In this document: in pieces, positions 47,324 to 55,536 of the stretch
How positions within the stretch are numbered: position 1 is the stretch's first letter
How the letters are laid out: each line of letters starts with the position of its first letter
Source: Burkholderiales bacterium
GTDB taxonomy: Bacteria > Pseudomonadota > Gammaproteobacteria > Burkholderiales > UBA11063
DNA: 64,000 bases
Assembly (NCBI GenBank): GCA_020697255.1
Contig: JAJFBE010000007.1
Location: 1-64,000 of the forward strand
Direction: 5' to 3'
Position numbers and translations under genes: made by a program
Notes under the pieces: model-generated
Seen by the model: the letters and a program-made list of their open reading frames with translations, nothing else
Database searches by the model: none
What the model was told of the DNA's origin: nothing

Positions 47324-47944
47324 CTACCCTAAACTAATTATCTGTTTATAGTGCTCATAATTACATACGCCAGATGATGTTTTAACTATGTTCCAGGCTT
47401 TTATTGCATCCTGTAAAGTCTTATTCTTTTCATTTATAAAAAAATCCTGGATAAATTGATTATATTGAAATTGTTTATCAATATTAGCCTTATAGTTAGA
47501 AGATTTTTTTCGTGCCTCTTCTGCTATCCATCCCTTAATAAGATCACCATAGGTTAATTTATCAATAAAATTTTTGTTTGTGAATTTTCGCAAATATGAA
47601 TTAAAATGAAAATGATTTCCAATATGCTTTTTAAAAAATTGCCTGGTTATTGCATCATTTTTATAATTGATCACGCGTGTATCTAATGTTAAGCCATTAA
47701 TACTATCAAGAGTCTTTTTTACAGATTTTTTAGTCTGAGTGTCCCTACTGCCAGTTTCTAGAAAATTGTATATACGCTTGGTTAATTCTATTTTTGATCC
47801 AGTAGTTGATAATTTATTATCTCTACAAAATTTAAGCAACTCTTGTTTTAGCCAATAAAAATTCATGAACAATTGGTGATTAAGACCAAGTTTCAGTTCC
47901 GGTCTTAATTGAGATTTTTCTGCAGATATGTCTTTTATACTCAT
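47324..47944 (-). CDS. SAP-domain protein with DUF6434
   Basis: A 206-residue protein from ATG 47944 (MSIKDISAEKSQL), preferred over an ATG 42 bases upstream because of the AAAGAG-like site before it. Residues about 30-65 are a SAP nucleic-acid-binding motif (LKQELLKFCRDNKLSTTGSK followed by IELTKRIYNFL). The remainder, including HFHFNSYLRKFTN and GDLIKGWIAEEARKK, matches DUF6434 and ends in helices. Such proteins are common in Firmicutes, function unknown. Co-transcribed with a nucleotidyltransferase 2 bases downstream. Confidence 0.75.
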   Translation of the reverse strand: MSIKDISAEKSQLRPELKLGLNHQLFMNFYWLKQELLKFCRDNKLSTTGSKIELTKRIYNFLETGSRDTQTKKSVKKTLDSINGLTLDTRVINYKNDAITRQFFKKHIGNHFHFNSYLRKFTNKNFIDKLTYGDLIKGWIAEEARKKSSNYKANIDKQFQYNQFIQDFFINEKNKTLQDAIKAWNIVKTSSGVCNYEHYKQIISLG

Positions 47945-47997
47945 ATGAATACTCTTTTCTATCGTTTTTTGATGATAAAACATCAAATATATTTCTT

Positions 47998-48972
47998 TTA
48001 TTTAAATATATTGATTGTATATAACCATCTTTCAACTAAAAGAGGCCACTTTGTTATGGGGAATTTTGTTTGTCTCAATCCAAACCCATGTCCGCCTTCT
48101 GCATATAAATGCATTTCAACAGGTACCCCAGCATTTTTAAGCCCAACATAATATAGAAGTGAATTATCTATACTATCCACCGGATCATTTTCGGCCTGTA
48201 ATAACAATGTAGGGGGTGAGTCTTTAGTAAAATGGATATTATTATTCAATATAAACTGGCCCGGATACTTATCTTCCTGCATATGCCCAGGATATAACGC
48301 AATTGCAAAATCAGGACGAATACTTTCTTTATCTGCATCATCAATTGGATCATAAACTCTTTTATTAAAACTTGAACTCATCTGGGCTACCATATACCCA
48401 CCAGCAGAAAAACCAATGACACCAATTTTATTCTTATCAATATGCCATTTGTTAGCATTTAATCTTAGTAATCCAATAGTTCTTTGTGCATCTTGTAATG
48501 CTGTGGGAGCTTTTGGATGAATATGGCAATTGCAATCATTATGCCATGCCGGCCCGGAATCAGGTACCCTATATTTTAATAAAACACAGGTTACCCCTTT
48601 TGAAGTTAACCAGCTACAAATTTCAGTACCTTCAATATCTATTGCCAGACCATTAAAACCTCCGCCAGGAAATACAATAATTGCCGTTTTTAAGTTTTTT
48701 GTTTTTGGAGGATAAATTGTCATTGTTGGCCTGGATACGTCTGATATGTCGAGCCAGGGTTTTCCAGCAACAAGTTGATCTGTCCTTATTTTTACAGATT
48801 CTGGTTTTATTTTATCCACAGGATTTGGCATTTTGCCATCAGGCCATATTGGAATTTGCTTATTTCCTAAAGCAGGCTTCCATATCTTTGCCCATAGCTC
48901 TTTTGCCAGAAGTTGGTTTGAAAAAAAGCTGAGAAACAAAAGAGAAAAGGTAACAACTAATTTATGTTTCAT
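47998..48972 (-). CDS. secreted alpha/beta hydrolase, acetyl-esterase type
   Basis: A 324-residue protein with a signal peptide (KLVVTFSLLFLSFFSNQLLA). Oxyanion motif FPGGGFNGLAIDIEGTE, nucleophile elbow GVIGFSAGGYMVAQ, acid in LLLQAENDPVDS and His in EGGHGFGLRQT complete the triad. This is the BD-FAE/acetylxylan-esterase-like family (endo-xylanase-associated esterases), which remove acetyl groups from carbohydrates in the periplasm or outside. It stands alone between the SAP gene and the N-acetyltransferase gene. Confidence 0.9.
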   Translation of the reverse strand: MKHKLVVTFSLLFLSFFSNQLLAKELWAKIWKPALGNKQIPIWPDGKMPNPVDKIKPESVKIRTDQLVAGKPWLDISDVSRPTMTIYPPKTKNLKTAIIVFPGGGFNGLAIDIEGTEICSWLTSKGVTCVLLKYRVPDSGPAWHNDCNCHIHPKAPTALQDAQRTIGLLRLNANKWHIDKNKIGVIGFSAGGYMVAQMSSSFNKRVYDPIDDADKESIRPDFAIALYPGHMQEDKYPGQFILNNNIHFTKDSPPTLLLQAENDPVDSIDNSLLYYVGLKNAGVPVEMHLYAEGGHGFGLRQTKFPITKWPLLVERWLYTINIFK

Positions 48973-48999
48973 CTATATATTTCATTAAAATAATGGAAT

Positions 49000-49791
49000 C
49001 TAAAGCATTATGGTTTTAAATTTTGTATCTGATGGTAGATTAATGCCAAAATACTTCTTTATAATTTTAAAATATTCACTAGGGGTAATTTTTATTGTTT
49101 TATTTTTTCCATTATTTCGGATTTTTAAATCTAAGTTATTCAATATAATCCTGCCTTTGGTGGTTGGCAGTGCACAAATTCGATTAGTTACAAAAATTGA
49201 TTTGTGCATATGCGAACTGTAGTAATTGAATGGTGCAAAATCGCTTGCCAAATATGGATTTAGAGTAAAGGAATATAGCGGATTCCATTTATCCTGTACT
49301 TTAAACTGTAAAATATACTCACCTTGCAACTTTACTAATTTAAAAGTTTCAGCAAATTGTTTAAACTCAGTATTAATTTTTAGAGGAATCGGAGCAATTA
49401 AACCATTTCCTCCAAAGCCAACATCAGCTACATATTTTTCTTTATTTATAGTGACTACAAGCAATTGATGACCAAATGGTCGACTATCCTCTACTAATAC
49501 CCTGGCAGCTAGCCGCTTTACTTTAAAACCCATTTGTTCTAAAACCCTGGTTAGTAACTCGTTTGTTTCATGGCAATATCCACCACGTTTTTTGTTTATT
49601 AATTTCTCTATTAATGCTTCTTCACTAAGTTTAATCAAATGATCTGACTTGTTTGCCAGATCGTGAATATCCAGATTTTCAAAAGGAATAGAAAATGCAT
49701 GTGCCGTGTGGATATTGTACAAGGTGGTAGGAGAAACATCTTGTATACCTTTGTATCCTATTCTGGTAAAGTATTTTTTAAGATCAATCAT
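49000..49791 (-). CDS. nat: arylamine N-acetyltransferase
   Basis: A 263-residue acetyl-CoA-dependent enzyme. The NAT catalytic triad is visible: Cys in KKRGGYCHETNELL, His in RPFGHQLLVV and Asp in YVADVGFGGNGL. The N-terminal FTRIGYKGIQDVSPTTLYNI and ENLDI also match the family. Prokaryotic NATs acetylate arylamines, hydrazines such as isoniazid, or act in polyketide/antibiotic pathways. Length is normal. Confidence 0.95.
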   Translation of the reverse strand: MIDLKKYFTRIGYKGIQDVSPTTLYNIHTAHAFSIPFENLDIHDLANKSDHLIKLSEEALIEKLINKKRGGYCHETNELLTRVLEQMGFKVKRLAARVLVEDSRPFGHQLLVVTINKEKYVADVGFGGNGLIAPIPLKINTEFKQFAETFKLVKLQGEYILQFKVQDKWNPLYSFTLNPYLASDFAPFNYYSSHMHKSIFVTNRICALPTTKGRIILNNLDLKIRNNGKNKTIKITPSEYFKIIKKYFGINLPSDTKFKTIML

Positions 49792-49903
49792 TTTTCTTTT
49801 CCTAACTTTTCATTTCAATTGATATTTTAACATATTTAAAAGTTCAGCCGTCTTTATAGATCCTGAAATGAAATCATTACATACTTGTGATAAGGAGCCA
49901 TCA

Positions 49904-50008
49904 ATGTTAGCAAATAGAATTCTTTTGTACTCATTTCAAATTATGTGTTATTGCAATCTGAGTAAAAAAAACATTTCAATTATGCAGCTAATTGATTTTA
50001 ATACCTAA
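49904..50008 (+). CDS. possible small ORF, 34 residues
   Basis: ATG 49904 is preceded by a perfect AAGGAG (49892-49897) at ideal spacing; the frame runs 34 codons (MLANRILLYSFQIMCYCNLS, then KKNISIMQLIDFNT) to a TAA at 50006-50008. It lies in the otherwise empty 307-bp gap between nat and hipA. No family; mildly hydrophobic. Supported only by the ribosome-binding site, which can occur by chance. Confidence 0.25.
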   Translation: MLANRILLYSFQIMCYCNLSKKNISIMQLIDFNT

Positions 50009-50027
50009 TTAAAACTCTATAAGGTTT

Positions 50028-50053
50028 AAGCAACATTATAATTAAAGTTGCTT
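50028..50053. terminator. hairpin downstream of hipA
   Basis: AAGCAAC (50028-50034) pairs with GTTGCTT (50047-50053) across a 12-base AT-rich loop. It lies 46 bases past the hipA stop. No strong T-run on the hipA strand, so termination is only possible. Confidence 0.3.
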
Positions 50054-50098
50054 TATTTCAGATATTTACTGACTTAGAATTATTTAAAATAAGATCAA

Positions 50099-51331
50099 TT
50101 AGCTACAGCTAAGCTTCATTCCCTGTTTCCACTGTTCAAGCATTATGGTACCAATTTTTTCAAACGTCTTATTTTTGCCTATATAGTGGTTTAACTCTTT
50201 CATGGCAATAATAATACCTTTTACAACCTCTGTCATTAATTCTTTTGCCAGGCCTTCTGTCATATCACAGTGTAAACGCGCAAAATTTATTAATGTTTGT
50301 GCATTAGGCCACCGCTTAGTACCGTAAAGTGTAAGCGCCAGAATATCCTCTCTATAATATGGGGTTGTTGAAACCAAATCATAGGCCGGTGAAAAACTAA
50401 CATTACTTTCAGTATCTTCATATAGTACTCCAAAATTTTTTAAATGCGCATCTCCATTCTTTATTACGCAAGATAAAACTAAAATTTTAAAAAAACTTAT
50501 CAATGCGGGCTGAACTTCCCCCGCTGATACAAAATCTTTTATTCGCCTAGTGATGCTTTCATAAGAACCCTCGTATTTTTGCCCTGATGTTTTTCCATTT
50601 AGCACGCAGAAGTCTTCAAAGCCAAGATAAGTACCGTTTTTCAGATCAAAGCGCTTCATTATAAAAAATTTGCCATTTTTAGATAATTCAAATTCCGGAA
50701 CAGCTAACCCAGCATGCTTTGCTGCCCTCATACAAAAATATTCATTTGCCGCCAATTCAGGATATTCATCTTTATTCCAGGCCTTAATAATATGGGTAGC
50801 TCCACGATAAGTGACACGATCTATGCTCTTCGTCTTTGAGTGTATAATGTTATCGACAGGAACCTCTTCCCGCACCATAACCTTTGGTTGAGCACCTGAT
50901 ATCCCCGAATAAACCGCATAACGATCGAGCAAGCTTTCAAAAAGGCCTTCTGCCCCATCATGCGTAATAAGCTCACGGATATTTTGTGTTGGTATATTTG
51001 TTAATTTTTCGCCCGGTAATGTAAATCGTAATCTCCCAATACCTGACTTACCAGTTATTCCCAATAATGTCAAATCATCAAACTGGGGAACAACTTTGCT
51101 AAACTCCTTACGTAAGCGTTCTCGGAGTGCCCCCTCAGGAAGATTCATATCAAAGATTGGGTGTAGATTATTATATTCAGAAATATATTGCTCCTTGCAA
51201 ACCGGCATGCTGAGTGACACAGCATTTTTGGCAATAGCTTCCTGTTTATATCCAAAATAAATTTTACTCCGGTCTAATTCAGACCTAAATAAATTTCCTA
51301 TAATTTCATTTTCTACATAAACATCAAGCAT
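50099..51331 (-). CDS. hipA: HipA-type Ser/Thr kinase toxin
   Basis: A 410-residue protein. HipA N-terminal subdomain-1 (LHPIFDMNLPEGALRERLRK; here MNLPEG), then the kinase part: GAQPKVMV, ATHIIKAW (ATP Lys), NEYFCMRAAKHAGLAVPEF, catalytic loop KNGDAHLKNFGVLY (Asp and Asn) and metal Asp in SPAYDLVSTTPYY. In E. coli HipA phosphorylates glutamyl-tRNA synthetase and causes growth arrest and persistence; other targets are possible. It overlaps the hipB gene by 8 bases on the same strand and carries all active-site residues. Confidence 0.94.
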   Translation of the reverse strand: MLDVYVENEIIGNLFRSELDRSKIYFGYKQEAIAKNAVSLSMPVCKEQYISEYNNLHPIFDMNLPEGALRERLRKEFSKVVPQFDDLTLLGITGKSGIGRLRFTLPGEKLTNIPTQNIRELITHDGAEGLFESLLDRYAVYSGISGAQPKVMVREEVPVDNIIHSKTKSIDRVTYRGATHIIKAWNKDEYPELAANEYFCMRAAKHAGLAVPEFELSKNGKFFIMKRFDLKNGTYLGFEDFCVLNGKTSGQKYEGSYESITRRIKDFVSAGEVQPALISFFKILVLSCVIKNGDAHLKNFGVLYEDTESNVSFSPAYDLVSTTPYYREDILALTLYGTKRWPNAQTLINFARLHCDMTEGLAKELMTEVVKGIIIAMKELNHYIGKNKTFEKIGTIMLEQWKQGMKLSCS

Positions 51332-51575
51332 TTTTTTGCTCTTCCAAAAGTTGCTGTAAAGTTGGTCGTCCTGTTTTTACTTTTACCAATATCTCCAGGC
51401 CCAGGGCTGCACATATAGACATAATTTTTCTTATTCCTATTTCATGAATAGTGTTATTTTCTATACCCGATATTGTTGCCCTGCTCATACCCAGCGAGGC
51501 AGCGAGCTCTGCCTGGGAAAGCTTTTTGCCTTTCCTAGCCTTTTTTATTTCTTTGCCGATTTCATCAAAGTACAT
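51324..51575 (-). CDS. hipB: HipB-type antitoxin, HTH XRE family
   Basis: An 83-residue DNA-binding antitoxin. The HTH spans about residues 8-60: GKEIKKARKGKKLSQAELAA, then SLGMSRATISGIENNTIHEI. The C-terminus (GRPTLQQLLEEQKNA) is the short tail expected of HipB. It starts upstream of hipA and overlaps it by 8 bases. It should repress the operon together with HipA from operators in the AT-rich region 51576-51660. Confidence 0.92.
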   Translation of the reverse strand: MYFDEIGKEIKKARKGKKLSQAELAASLGMSRATISGIENNTIHEIGIRKIMSICAALGLEILVKVKTGRPTLQQLLEEQKNA

Positions 51576-51627
51576 ATTATGTATCCTATAAAATGCATAA
51601 TTAATGTTTTTATTCTAAATGAATCTT

Positions 51628-51643
51628 ATATAATGCATTATAT
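51628..51643. promoter_or_regulatory. palindromic operator candidate upstream of hipB
   Basis: ATATAATGCATTATAT is a perfect 16-bp palindrome 53 bases upstream of hipB; a related core AAATGCATAA lies at 51591-51600, 40 bp away. Two ATGCAT-centred sites in front of a hipBA operon fit autoregulation, but this is inference. Confidence 0.5.
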
Positions 51644-51780
51644 CATATTATATATGTAGTATCATTATTTTTTATTGTCAGTAAAAATCGTAAAATTATA
51701 TCTGCTGACCTCAACATGGTTTACCAGGCTAGTACTTATTAAGTTGCATTGCATAATTTAGTTAATTTGCCAATCAAATT

Positions 51781-52158
51781 CTAATTATTATCTGCCGGGT
51801 GGTTTATTCCATCGTATACGGTAACTTCTCCCAGCTCATACGGGTTAACCCCCTCTAAACAGGCAATATTAAAGCCGTACTGCTTCGGGTTGGAGCGGCG
51901 CTGATGGTGAGTATAAATCCCACACTTTGAACAAAAATAATGTTTAGCTGTCATTGTATTAAATTGATAAAGCGTAAGCATATCTTCACCTTGCGTAATT
52001 TTAAGGTTATCAAGCATCGCAGATGCCACTATTGTCCCACGTTTTCTGCACATAGAGCAATTGCACCGCCGTGGGTCATCAAGACCATTGGGTAAAATTA
52101 GTTCAAATTTTACCGCCCCGCAATGGCAAGATGCTTTATGTATAGGATTTATTTTCAT
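51781..52158 (-). CDS. GFA-family (DUF636) zinc-binding protein
   Basis: A 125-residue member of the family named after glutathione-dependent formaldehyde-activating enzyme. Zinc and structural cysteines: ASCHCGAVKFELIL, CNCSMCRKRGTIVAS and HYFCSKCGIYTHHQRR, with the conserved NPKQYGFNIACLEG near the end. Most family members have unknown substrates, so a role in formaldehyde detoxification is not claimed. Single gene. Confidence 0.92.
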   Translation of the reverse strand: MKINPIHKASCHCGAVKFELILPNGLDDPRRCNCSMCRKRGTIVASAMLDNLKITQGEDMLTLYQFNTMTAKHYFCSKCGIYTHHQRRSNPKQYGFNIACLEGVNPYELGEVTVYDGINHPADNN

Positions 52159-52268
52159 TAGTCATACTCCTGGTTAATAATAACTTAATTTACATCATTT
52201 TATCATACATAAATGTATAATATTGTTCTACAAAATACTCTAAGAACAAATTGTTTTTATATTAGTAA

Positions 52269-52286
52269 TACCCGCTTAAGCGGGTA
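52269..52286. repeat. perfect 18-bp palindrome upstream of the serine hydrolase
   Basis: TACCCGCTTAAGCGGGTA, GC-rich within AT-rich DNA, 30 bases before the start at 52316. Could be an operator, a terminator for upstream transcription or a small REP; it differs from the dRS3 type. Confidence 0.5.
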
Positions 52287-52315
52287 TACACTTTAGATAC
52301 TGGGAAAAGTTAAAT

Positions 52316-53512
52316 ATGCTAAATTTAGGTAAATATTGCTATTTGTTATTGCTTATAAAAGCCTGCTTTGCAAATACTAATTTAGATGATAAATTACAAC
52401 AAGTTATTACTAATGCTCGTAGCAAATATAATATTTCTGCCATTTCGCTGAGTATTTCTCTGCCTGGGCAGACCAAAATTGCAAACTACACCAGCGGCAC
52501 AGTAAGTAAACAGGATATAACTCCAATAACACCGAATAACCTTTTCCAGATTGGAAGTATTACTAAAAACTTTACCGCTGTTTTAATTTTACAGCTAGTT
52601 GAAAATAAGCAGCTGAGCCTTAATGATCCGCTAGGTAAATATCTACCAGAATATCCGCTATGGAGATCAATAACCATCCGCCAATTACTAAATCATACCA
52701 GCGGCTTATATGATTATATTGATACGTCCAACTGGTGGGAATATATTGCAGAGCATAGAGATAAAGTCTGGCAGCCACAGGAGCTATTAGCAATTGCATA
52801 TAAGCATAAACCATATTTTACACCCGGTAATGGCTGGCATTATTCAAATACTAACTATGTATTAGCCGGGCTTGTTATAGAGAAAGCAAGTGGTAAAAGC
52901 CTAGAGGGGCAAATGCAAAATTTGCTTAAGCTGGCAAACTTAAATAATAGTTATTATTTACCTAAGCCCTATCCAAAAAATATTTTAGAAAAAATGGTCC
53001 ATGGCTATTATCAAGACTTTGATCAAACTACAATTAATGGCTCATGGGGGCATGGCGCAGCAGCACTGATTTCGACACCAAGTCAGGTAGTAATATGGGT
53101 TAAGGAATTATTTAATGGCAGCATAATATCTAAGCAATCGCTTATAACAATGCAAAAAAGCGTAGTACTTAGTAGCGGGAGACTTACTAATAATATGGAG
53201 AATCCCACCTATGGCCTTGGTATGTTTAGTATGAATACCCCAGCAGGAGTTATTTGGTTGACTCCGGGACTTACTTCCGGCTATCGTTCACTTTGGGTGT
53301 ATATGCCGTGTGATGGGGTTATTTTTGCATATTCGGCAGCTAACAGTCTAATTGGTAAAAATTTTCATACCTATATGCTACAAAACATTATTGAGACATT
53401 GATAAATTCTAAAGCTGTAAAAGAGCAAATAGAAAAATATCAACAACTATCAACTATACCGACATACTGTAAAACAAAACCCCAAAAAAATTGGGGCTTT
53501 ATAAAATTTTAG
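52316..53512 (+). CDS. secreted beta-lactamase-family (class C fold) serine hydrolase
   Basis: A 398-residue protein with a short signal peptide (KYCYLLLLIKACFAN). Active-site motifs: SxxK in IGSITKNFTAVLIL, YxN in WHYSNTNYVLAG, and a His-Gly in the region of GSWGHGAAALIS. ITIRQLLNHTSGLYDYID is also typical. This class includes D-alanyl-D-alanine carboxypeptidases, esterases and beta-lactamases; sequence alone does not distinguish them. The last codons are encoded by a terminator-like hairpin. Confidence 0.88.
   Translation: MLNLGKYCYLLLLIKACFANTNLDDKLQQVITNARSKYNISAISLSISLPGQTKIANYTSGTVSKQDITPITPNNLFQIGSITKNFTAVLILQLVENKQLSLNDPLGKYLPEYPLWRSITIRQLLNHTSGLYDYIDTSNWWEYIAEHRDKVWQPQELLAIAYKHKPYFTPGNGWHYSNTNYVLAGLVIEKASGKSLEGQMQNLLKLANLNNSYYLPKPYPKNILEKMVHGYYQDFDQTTINGSWGHGAAALISTPSQVVIWVKELFNGSIISKQSLITMQKSVVLSSGRLTNNMENPTYGLGMFSMNTPAGVIWLTPGLTSGYRSLWVYMPCDGVIFAYSAANSLIGKNFHTYMLQNIIETLINSKAVKEQIEKYQQLSTIPTYCKTKPQKNWGFIKF
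53480..53503 (+). terminator. hairpin overlapping the end of the serine hydrolase gene
   Basis: CCCCAA (53480-53485), AAAAA loop, TTGGGG (53491-53496), then CTTTATAAAATTTT. It lies inside the last ten codons (KPQKNWGFIKF), so stop codon and terminator coincide. Confidence 0.5.
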
Positions 53513-53558
53513 TCGGTGGTCACCTAACAGCCTAAACCGGGCTTGTAATTAGATATGC

Positions 53559-54215
53559 TTATTTAATAAGCATATCTTTTGCTATACCATCAACTGATGG
53601 GAGTTTAGCTGAATTTTGTAGCGCAATGTACCATCCAGGTAGTTGAGAAACTGTAATTATATTACCGACACTGGGGCCGCTTTCTATAGTTATACTAACT
53701 AGTTGTGGTGAAGGTAAATATTCAAACTGGAATGTGTACCTGGCACTAGTTGGCGGGTCTGCATCAAGATAATCAAAGTTATAATAACCACTGATCACTC
53801 CATAACCACAACCCGCCAAAGTAATAAAGGGGCCACCAGATTCAGGAGTTCCCGGGTTATTCGTATATTGTGGCCCATGAGCTAAAAATTTGGTAAAATA
53901 ATTATATATTTGCTGAGAACCAATACGGGTAACGGGACTAACTGTTGGTAATAAAACCGCGTCGGATAAATATTCTTTTCCGGTAAAATATGCCGCACCA
54001 GTGTATACATCGCTATACCCTGCATCCCCATAGGGACTATAGTAAAATACATTATCTCCCCAATGATTAATCAGGCTGGTGCCAATAGCCTCATTAAATA
54101 AAGGAGCATTTGCCGGGCATGTATCCACGCTAGCGTTATTATTGTTATTACTATTACCTGCACTACATGCATATAACCCTAATACAGCAAAACTGTATAA
54201 AAAATATTTTTTCAC
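53559..54215 (-). CDS. lipoprotein with a SnoaL-like (CaMKII-association-domain type) fold
   Basis: A 218-residue protein. Residues 1-18 are a lipoprotein signal (FAVLGLYAC, lipobox L-Y-A-C), then a Ser/Asn-rich linker (SNNNNNAS). The domain YLSDAVLLPTVSPVTRIGSQ, then IYNYFTKFLAHGPQ and ARYTFQFEYL, PGWYIALQNSAKLPS follows the SnoaL-like/DUF4440 pattern seen in proteins annotated as CaMKII-association-domain-like. This is a small-molecule-binding cone fold without fixed function. One extra Cys pair (DTCPA, GCGYG) could form a disulfide. Confidence 0.65.
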   Translation of the reverse strand: MKKYFLYSFAVLGLYACSAGNSNNNNNASVDTCPANAPLFNEAIGTSLINHWGDNVFYYSPYGDAGYSDVYTGAAYFTGKEYLSDAVLLPTVSPVTRIGSQQIYNYFTKFLAHGPQYTNNPGTPESGGPFITLAGCGYGVISGYYNFDYLDADPPTSARYTFQFEYLPSPQLVSITIESGPSVGNIITVSQLPGWYIALQNSAKLPSVDGIAKDMLIK

Positions 54216-54299
54216 AACTTGACCCCTTAAAAAAAGACAATCCAGAATTATAACTTAGAACGTTAAATATGTTATAACCATTGGTTAAACATGATCACT

Positions 54300-54533
54300 A
54301 ACTTGAAAAGGAAAAAGTTGTAATGTCAATTGAAGTGCTACAAGGCCTAGAAAGAAAAGTAACTTTCACTATTAAAAAAGGGGATGTTAAGGCATTGGTG
54401 GACGGGTAACTAAAAAATATGCCCAAAAAGCAAAAGTTCAAGGTTTTTCAGACCCGGCAAAGTCCTACCTAATATAGTGGAGCAAATGTATGGTGGTCAG
54501 GCTTATAAAAATTCGCTAAACAGTAGTATATTA
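54300..54533 (+). pseudogene. truncated, decayed duplicate of the trigger factor 5' end
   Basis: From 54323 it reads MSIEVLQGLERKVTFTIKKG and then DVKALVDG before a TAA at 54407-54409, against MSIEVLKGLERKVTFTIKKD in the intact tig at 55537. Homology resumes in other frames (GGQAY region) to about 54533, then ends. The upstream ribosome-binding region is also alike (AACTTGAAAAGGAAA vs AACTTAAAAAGGAAA), so the copied segment includes part of the promoter. Indels and stops show that it is dead as a coding gene. Confidence 0.9.
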
Positions 54534-54628
54534 AATTGCTAAAAGACTGAGACATTCTGCAAGTACTATTCTCGTATAGATGCCCCAAAAAAGAGCTACA
54601 TTAATGCTCCTTATACTATTAAGTATTT

Positions 54629-55201
54629 TTAATATACATTTCTATGACCAACAACTGCAGTTATAAAGCCACATTGGCTCTGTTCACCCACATTACATTG
54701 ATATCCCTTTATAGTTGTTTTATCATCTTCTGGGTCATAACCACCGACGCTAAATCGTTTCCAATAAGTTATATCGTTAACCTTATATGTATATACTAAT
54801 CCGTGACTATGTTTCTTTGGCGTAGAGAGCCTAAATTCTAAGGCGGCTATATCAGTACTAGCTTTATAATAACAATATATACGTGAAAACCAAAGAAACT
54901 TTTTATCTTCAAACCCTATGACTTTAGTCAAAGTAAATTTAACCTTATCTATATTTAAGAATAACTGACGCTCATCTCCGTCGTCGAGTCCAAGAATGTC
55001 GGTGGTTTTAGATGCCCTCCATTCTATGCCGTTTTCTGCTGTTATGCTTGAATGAATATGATAAATTGGAGGCAGCCATACTCTCGTATTTTCTTGAGGA
55101 ACAATTTCAAAATCTTTTTTAGAAAGTACTGGACAATCTGCAAAAACCCATTTAACTACAAAATTAGCTAAGAGAAAAAATATTAAAATTATTTTTTTAA
55201 T
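54629..55201 (-). CDS. secreted protein with an apparent ATT start codon
   Basis: The frame runs 190 codons. At 55201 the codon ATT is followed by KKIILIFFLLANFVVKWVFA-DC, a complete signal peptide, and AGGGGG lies 7 bases upstream at ideal spacing. The first ATG is at 54931, in the middle of the protein. Either ATT initiates (as in infC) or the start codon has mutated. The mature part has pairs of Cys (DCP, YCYY, YQCNV, QCGF), is rich in aromatic residues, and belongs to no family I recognise. It lies between the dead tig fragment and tig. Confidence 0.6.
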   Translation of the reverse strand: MKKIILIFFLLANFVVKWVFADCPVLSKKDFEIVPQENTRVWLPPIYHIHSSITAENGIEWRASKTTDILGLDDGDERQLFLNIDKVKFTLTKVIGFEDKKFLWFSRIYCYYKASTDIAALEFRLSTPKKHSHGLVYTYKVNDITYWKRFSVGGYDPEDDKTTIKGYQCNVGEQSQCGFITAVVGHRNVY

Positions 55202-55281
55202 TTTTCTACCCCCTATTATTTTTAATAATTAATTATACTACAAAATAGCAATGCATGTTAATTACTTCAATTGCTATGCTC

Positions 55282-55458
55282 TTATCCCCTTATGTAACCT
55301 AACCTTATTGCTATTCCATTTTGCCAGTGCACAAATAATCCGGGATGCTCAAGCGTTGCATTTATGGTATATTTGATAGCTCTTGTTTTATGTCTAATTA
55401 ATTTCTTGTATTTATGACCAGCCCAGATACCTACGTCTTGTTGAAATATCCTATCACT
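55282..55458 (-). pseudogene. possible gene remnant, family unknown
   Basis: A minus-strand frame without a start reads DRIFQQDVGIWAGHKYKKLI, RHKTRAIKYTINATLEHPG and LFVHWQNGIAIRLGYIRG before a stop at 55282-55284. Composition looks like protein. I do not recognise it. A stop immediately precedes the segment. It may be debris from the same rearrangement that duplicated tig. Confidence 0.25.
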
Positions 55459-55483
55459 TCATGCCATGTTGATTTATTGAATA

Positions 55484-55492
55484 TGGTATAAT
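55484..55492 (+). promoter_or_regulatory. extended -10 of the tig promoter
   Basis: TGGTATAAT, about 45 bases before ATG 55537, with the TGn extension that can replace a good -35 box. The copied fragment at 54275 has lost this box. Confidence 0.5.
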
Positions 55493-55536
55493 ATCGGGTT
55501 TAATATGATCATTAACTTAAAAAGGAAACATGTGTA

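Noticed and set aside
54629-54931. 100-residue protein starting at ATG 54931
   Set aside because: The same frame continues upstream through a full signal peptide to an ATT with an ideal ribosome-binding site, so the short version is a truncated reading.
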